Position numbers and translations under genes: made by a program. A stretch of DNA of 17,990 nucleotides, taken from positions 1 through 17,990 of the forward strand of contig JAAZVO010000019.1 of NCBI GenBank assembly GCA_018623405.1. The letters run 5' to 3'. The notes under the pieces were generated by a model. The model made no database searches and had not been told where the DNA came from. It saw only the letters and a list, made by a program, of their open reading frames with translations. This document shows positions 14,623 through 17,990 of this stretch, in pieces. The stretch comes from Crocinitomicaceae bacterium (GTDB taxonomy: Bacteria > Bacteroidota > Bacteroidia > Flavobacteriales_G > Salibacteraceae). Numbering within the stretch: the stretch's first letter is position 1; every line of letters begins with the position of its first letter.

Positions 14623-15375
14623 ATGAAAAATATTTTAATAACCGGAGCTACTTCAGGTATAGGTGAAGCTACCGCTAGGAAGCTAGCCGAAGAGGGAAAT
14701 AATTTGATTTTATGTGGAAGAAATAGTAATAAACTAGATGACTTAGCAAATGAGTTTGCCTACTTATCAAAAATTAAAACTCTATCTTTTGATGTAAGAA
14801 ATAGAGCAGATGTTTATGAAAACATCAATAGTGCATTAAATTCCTTTCAAAAAATTGATGTATTAATAAATAATGCCGGAAATGCTCATGGGCTAGAATC
14901 CATCTATGAAGGTAATGAAGAGGATTGGGACAAAATGATGGATATTAATGTAAAAGGATTGCTTAATGTTTCTAAGGCGGTTATTCCTTCTATGGTTAAA
15001 AATCAAGCCGGTCATATTATTAATGTTGGGTCTTTGGCAGGTTATGAGGTTTATGCCAATGGAACAGCTTATTGTGCATCAAAATACGCTGTAAAAGCAA
15101 TAAATGAGGGTCTTAGGAAAGAGTTAAACGGCTTTAATATTAAAGTGAGTTCAATCAATCCGGGTTTGGTAGAAACTAATTTTTCAAATGTTAGGTTTAA
15201 AGGAGATACAGAAAAGGCAAAAGCTGTATATAAAGGCTATACGCCTTTAAAGCCCCAAGATATTGCGAATACCATTTCATTTATGATTAATCAACCTGAA
15301 CATGTGAACCTTGCAGAAGTAATGATTCTGCCAACAGCGCAGGCTTCATCAACTCAAGTAAAAAAGGAATTATAA
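14623..15375 (+). CDS. SDR-family NAD(P)-dependent oxidoreductase (YdfG-like)
   Basis: A 250-residue classical short-chain dehydrogenase. The nucleotide-binding 'TGATSGIG' is at 7-14, 'NNAG' at 83-86, and the catalytic residues are N109 ('DINVKG'), S137 ('NVGSLAG'), Y150 and K154 ('AYCASKYAVKAI'). Arg33 after the second strand ('LCGRN') favours NADP. The 'INPGLVETNFSNVRF' segment and the helical C-terminus resemble the YdfG/3-hydroxy-acid dehydrogenase group, which oxidises L-allo-threonine, serine and related 3-hydroxy acids; the true substrate is not determined by these motifs. All catalytic residues are intact. It follows the cassette terminator closely and its stop overlaps by 6 bases the stop of the convergent cardiolipin synthase gene. 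Confidence 0.92.
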   Translation: MKNILITGATSGIGEATARKLAEEGNNLILCGRNSNKLDDLANEFAYLSKIKTLSFDVRNRADVYENINSALNSFQKIDVLINNAGNAHGLESIYEGNEEDWDKMMDINVKGLLNVSKAVIPSMVKNQAGHIINVGSLAGYEVYANGTAYCASKYAVKAINEGLRKELNGFNIKVSSINPGLVETNFSNVRFKGDTEKAKAVYKGYTPLKPQDIANTISFMINQPEHVNLAEVMILPTAQASSTQVKKEL

Positions 15376-16841
15376 TAAAGGAGCTACAATACGCATAAAA
15401 CCTTGGGCAAGCTTTTTTCTAAATGGTCTATTATTCCATTGCTCCTTGGTAAGTAAATAACTATTCTGTTTGTCTGATTCAAAAATGTTTACTAAGCTTT
15501 TAGTGGTTTTCGTATCGTAGATAACAGTGTTAATCTCAAAATTATATTCAAAGCTTCTTATATCAATATTTGCAGATCCAATGGTACAAAAAGCCTCATC
15601 TACACAAAGGTATTTTGCATGCATCATGCCTTTGGTATACATATAAATTTTTACACCCGCATCTAAAAGCTCTCCTAAATATGAAATTGATACAGCTTTT
15701 GCAACCCTTGAATCAGGATTAGTGGGAAGAAGGATTTGAACATCTACCCCGCTTAAAGCTGTATTAATTATGGCGCTTACAATACTAGCATTAGGCACAA
15801 AATAGGGAGTACAAATCTTAACTGATTTTTTTGCTGCATTAATACTTTCTAATATTGCTTGCATAATGGAGGGCCAATCACTATCAGGCCCGCTAGCAAT
15901 AATTTGCGTAGGACAAAGCGCTTTTAAGGAGTTTGGTTTGAAATATTTATTTGAAAATTCGAGCATTTGGTTCGAAACAAAATACCAATTCAAGAAGAAC
16001 AATAACTGCACTCTGTATAAGGCTTCCCCCTCAAGCTTAAAACTAAGATCTTTCCAAAAAAGTGGTTTTTTATGCTGTTATCATAGGCATCTCTAAGGTT
16101 AATTCCTCCCATAAATGCCATTTTTCCATCAATAATTAAAATTTTCCTATGATCTCTATAATTTATACTTGATGTAAACCTCGGAAACCTAACCGGCATA
16201 AAGGGATAGGCCATAATATTGCTTTGCTCAAGTTCTGACCTTAATCTATTGTTAATATCTATAGAACCTACATCATCATAAATTAAACGGACTTCAACGC
16301 CTTGTTTCGCTTTCTTTTTTATTGCATCAAAAAATTTATTTCCGGTGATGTCATTAGCTATTTTATAAAATTCCATGTGAATAAAATGCTCTGCTTTTTC
16401 AATTTCTTGAAGCATTTTCGGGAATACATTTTCTCCGTTTTCAATTAACTCTATTTTATTGTATTTGGTAAGATTAGCATTATCTGAATTAATTAAAAGT
16501 TTAGCGAGCTTAGCTCCGCTTCCTACAAGGTTTTCGAGCTCTTTTTCATCTTTATAAAACAATTGGTTGTTTTGATCTAAGAAGGCTCTTATATTTTTTT
16601 GGTCGGTAAGAGCCTTGCGGTTAAATAGTTTTTGTTTTCTGAGGTTAATACCAAATAATTGGTAAACTATTAAACCGAAAATTGGGACAAAAATTAGTAA
16701 TAGAATATATCCTATGGTTTTTGCCGGATCTTTCTGTTCTAGAAGGATTTTAATGGCCAATGAAAAAATAAAAATGTAATAAATGGCCAATAAATAATAG
16801 TAACCTAAGGAGATTGGAATATTTAAAAACTCAAAATTCAT
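15370..16841 (-). pseudogene. cls: Cardiolipin synthase, broken by one frameshift
   Basis: Read with one base added, this encodes a complete protein of about 490 residues: two N-terminal membrane helices (about 13-32 and 43-63), a first phospholipase-D motif 'HRKILIID' (H231, K233, D238) followed by 'GGINLRDAYDN', and a second motif 'HAKYLCVD' followed by 'GSANIDIRSFEYNFE'. Such enzymes condense two phosphatidylglycerols to cardiolipin at the inner membrane. The frame breaks at a run of six T (plus-strand A at 16056-16061): the first frame ends in 'GKPYTECSYCSS', while the next frame continues the family sequence as 'WKDLSFKLEGEALYRVQLLF'. A seventh T restores it. I place the start at ATG 16841; an upstream ATG at 17012 would add 57 residues overlapping the divergent kinase gene. 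As written, the product would lose the second catalytic motif and be inactive. Confidence 0.88.
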
Positions 16842-16885
16842 TAATGCTAAGGTAAGGGCAAAACAGATTAATTTATTTTCGTAAC

Positions 16886-17990
16886 ATGAAGAAGTTTGAG
16901 GAAAACCAAACTCTATTTGATAGTTTATACGAAGGATTTTTCCTAATAACGGCTGAAGGATCAATAAAATGGACCAACAAAAAAGGGCGCCAATTATTAG
17001 GTAAATCACCAAATATGGAAGAAGGTATAAACTTTTTTGAAGTTGTTCACGACTTATTCAAGTCTCAATTAAGGGAATTGCTTCAAAAAAGTGATTTTGA
17101 ATATTTCGAGAAGGAATTAGTAATGGTTTTAGGAAAAGACTTTTTTCCTGTACTTGCAAAATTTACCAAACAAAATGATGATACGGTCCTAATAAACCTT
17201 TTAGACCTTACAAATACCAAGTTAATTGAAGAACGTTTATTTGAACTGTCTGAGCAAATAAATGCAATTATTACAACTGCTGTAGATGGAATTATTACCA
17301 TAGATGAAAGAGGAACAATAGAAACAGTTAACCCTGTAGCCTCTGAGCTTTTTGGATACGAGCCTAAAGAGATTATTGGAAAGAATATCAGAGTTCTAAT
17401 GCCAGAGCCCGATAAATCTAAACATGATACTTACATGGCAAACTATCAAAAAACAAGGCAGGCAAAAATTATTGGAATAGGTAGAGAAGTTACTGGACTA
17501 AAAAAGAATGGCGAAAAATTTCCTTTTTCGCTTGGTGTTAGTGAGGTTAAATTAAAAAAACGGGTTATTTATACAGGTATAATTCATGACCTTACCCAAC
17601 AAAAACTTGTAGAGGAGAAGCTCAGAAGAGCTGTTGATGAGCTAGGTAGAAGCAATAGAGAATTAGAAGATTTTGCTTATGTATCCTCTCATGATTTACA
17701 AGAACCATTGCGTAAAATTCAAGCTTTCGGTGATAGGATAAAAACCAAAGAGTACCAAAACTTAACTGAAAAGGGGAGAGATTACCTTGATAGGATGTTA
17801 AACGCCTCCCACCGAATGCAAGTTTTAATAAATGATTTACTTTCATTTTCGAGAGTTTCAACCCGTGCTAAGCCATTTATTAATTTAGATTTAAATGCTG
17901 TGGCCAAAGAAGTTTTATTAGACCTTGAAATTCTTATAGAACATACTAATGCAAAAGTTGAGGTAGAAAACCTACCTACCATTGAGGCAG
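16886..17990 (+). CDS. PAS-PAS sensor histidine kinase with FixL-like PAS domain (3' end outside window)
   Basis: The frame is open from ATG 16886 through the last base, giving 368 residues so far. Order: PAS 1 (about 5-115, 'DSLYEGFFLITAEGSIKWTN'), PAS 2 (about 122-240, 'IITTAVDGIITIDERG'), a coiled-coil linker ('VEEKLRRAVDELGRSNRELE'), and the dimerisation domain with phospho-accepting H269 in 'VSSHDLQEPLRKIQ'. The ATPase domain must lie beyond the edge. PAS 2 closely follows the oxygen sensor FixL: 'LMPEPDKSKHDTY' places H180 at the haem-ligand position and 'KIIGIGREVTG' places R200 exactly 20 residues later, as His200 and Arg220 stand in Bradyrhizobium FixL. No membrane segment is seen, so it is probably cytoplasmic. 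Haem binding is inferred. It is divergent from cls across a 44-base gap. Confidence 0.88.
   Translation, partial: MKKFEENQTLFDSLYEGFFLITAEGSIKWTNKKGRQLLGKSPNMEEGINFFEVVHDLFKSQLRELLQKSDFEYFEKELVMVLGKDFFPVLAKFTKQNDDTVLINLLDLTNTKLIEERLFELSEQINAIITTAVDGIITIDERGTIETVNPVASELFGYEPKEIIGKNIRVLMPEPDKSKHDTYMANYQKTRQAKIIGIGREVTGLKKNGEKFPFSLGVSEVKLKKRVIYTGIIHDLTQQKLVEEKLRRAVDELGRSNRELEDFAYVSSHDLQEPLRKIQAFGDRIKTKEYQNLTEKGRDYLDRMLNASHRMQVLINDLLSFSRVSTRAKPFINLDLNAVAKEVLLDLEILIEHTNAKVEVENLPTIEA

Noticed and set aside
15370..16011. A separate 213-residue phospholipase-D-like protein from GTG 16011
   Set aside because: Its frame continues upstream with cardiolipin synthase sequence as far as the T6 tract; it is the second half of one broken gene.
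16842..17012. A 57-residue N-terminal extension of cardiolipin synthase from ATG 17012
   Set aside because: It overlaps the start of the divergent histidine kinase by 127 bases, and the family's two-helix N-terminus already begins at ATG 16841.
1..17990. tRNA genes, riboswitches, CRISPR arrays, insertion sequences and attachment sites
   Set aside because: Intergenic gaps are all under 150 bases and none showed a cloverleaf, regularly spaced repeats, terminal inverted repeats or transposase sequence on reading by eye.

Overview
The window is a compact, AT-rich stretch of chromosome from a member of the Bacteroidota, probably a Cytophagia- or Flavobacteriia-type marine or soil bacterium. The evidence is indirect: low GC, starts without a clear Shine-Dalgarno sequence, TAnnTTTG-type -7 promoter elements, a BBP2-like outer-membrane barrel, a START-like small protein of the kind common in this phylum, and lipoproteins with a Cys-Gly-Gly-Gly start. 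I cannot name the species. No tRNA, rRNA, CRISPR array, insertion sequence or phage gene was seen. LAYOUT. 1-2717 (minus strand): a START-like protein, then a PAP2 phosphatase and a GT39-type membrane glycosyltransferase whose ends overlap by 4 bases. 2773-3136 (plus): a TfoX N-terminal-domain gene broken by two single-base losses. 3121-4204 (minus): an antibiotic-biosynthesis-monooxygenase-fold protein overlapping an S-adenosylmethionine hydrolase-like (DUF62) protein that has lost part of its catalytic motif. 4295-7297 (plus): a tightly overlapping trio, phoH (TTG start), purC and an outer-membrane porin-like barrel. 7294-9710 (minus): DUF1015 protein, YggS-type PLP-binding protein and a small helical-repeat-like protein, all overlapping or 1 base apart. 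9781-11073 (minus): a CPA1-family Na+/H+ antiporter with a good Bacteroidota promoter and a strong terminator; that terminator lies inside the spacer of a candidate promoter for the DUF1015 gene. 11223-14562 (plus): the most interesting part, five exported proteins from only two uncharacterised families in strict alternation, A1-B1-A2-B2-A3 (A: about 160 residues, secreted; B: about 290 residues, lipoprotein), closed by a clear terminator. 14623-15375 (plus): an SDR dehydrogenase. 15370-16841 (minus): a cardiolipin synthase broken by one base lost in a T run. 16886-17990 (plus): the first 368 codons of a two-PAS sensor histidine kinase whose second PAS domain carries FixL-type haem-pocket residues; it runs off the window. 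HOW THE GENES FIT TOGETHER. Most are envelope or housekeeping functions (lipid-linked sugar transfer, phospholipid synthesis, ion exchange, purine synthesis). The A/B cassette looks like a self-contained cell-envelope system formed by duplication of a gene pair; its function is unknown. All three gene-breaking lesions (two in tfoX-like, one in cls) are losses of a single base in or beside short mononucleotide runs, so residual sequencing error is a serious alternative to true pseudogenes.
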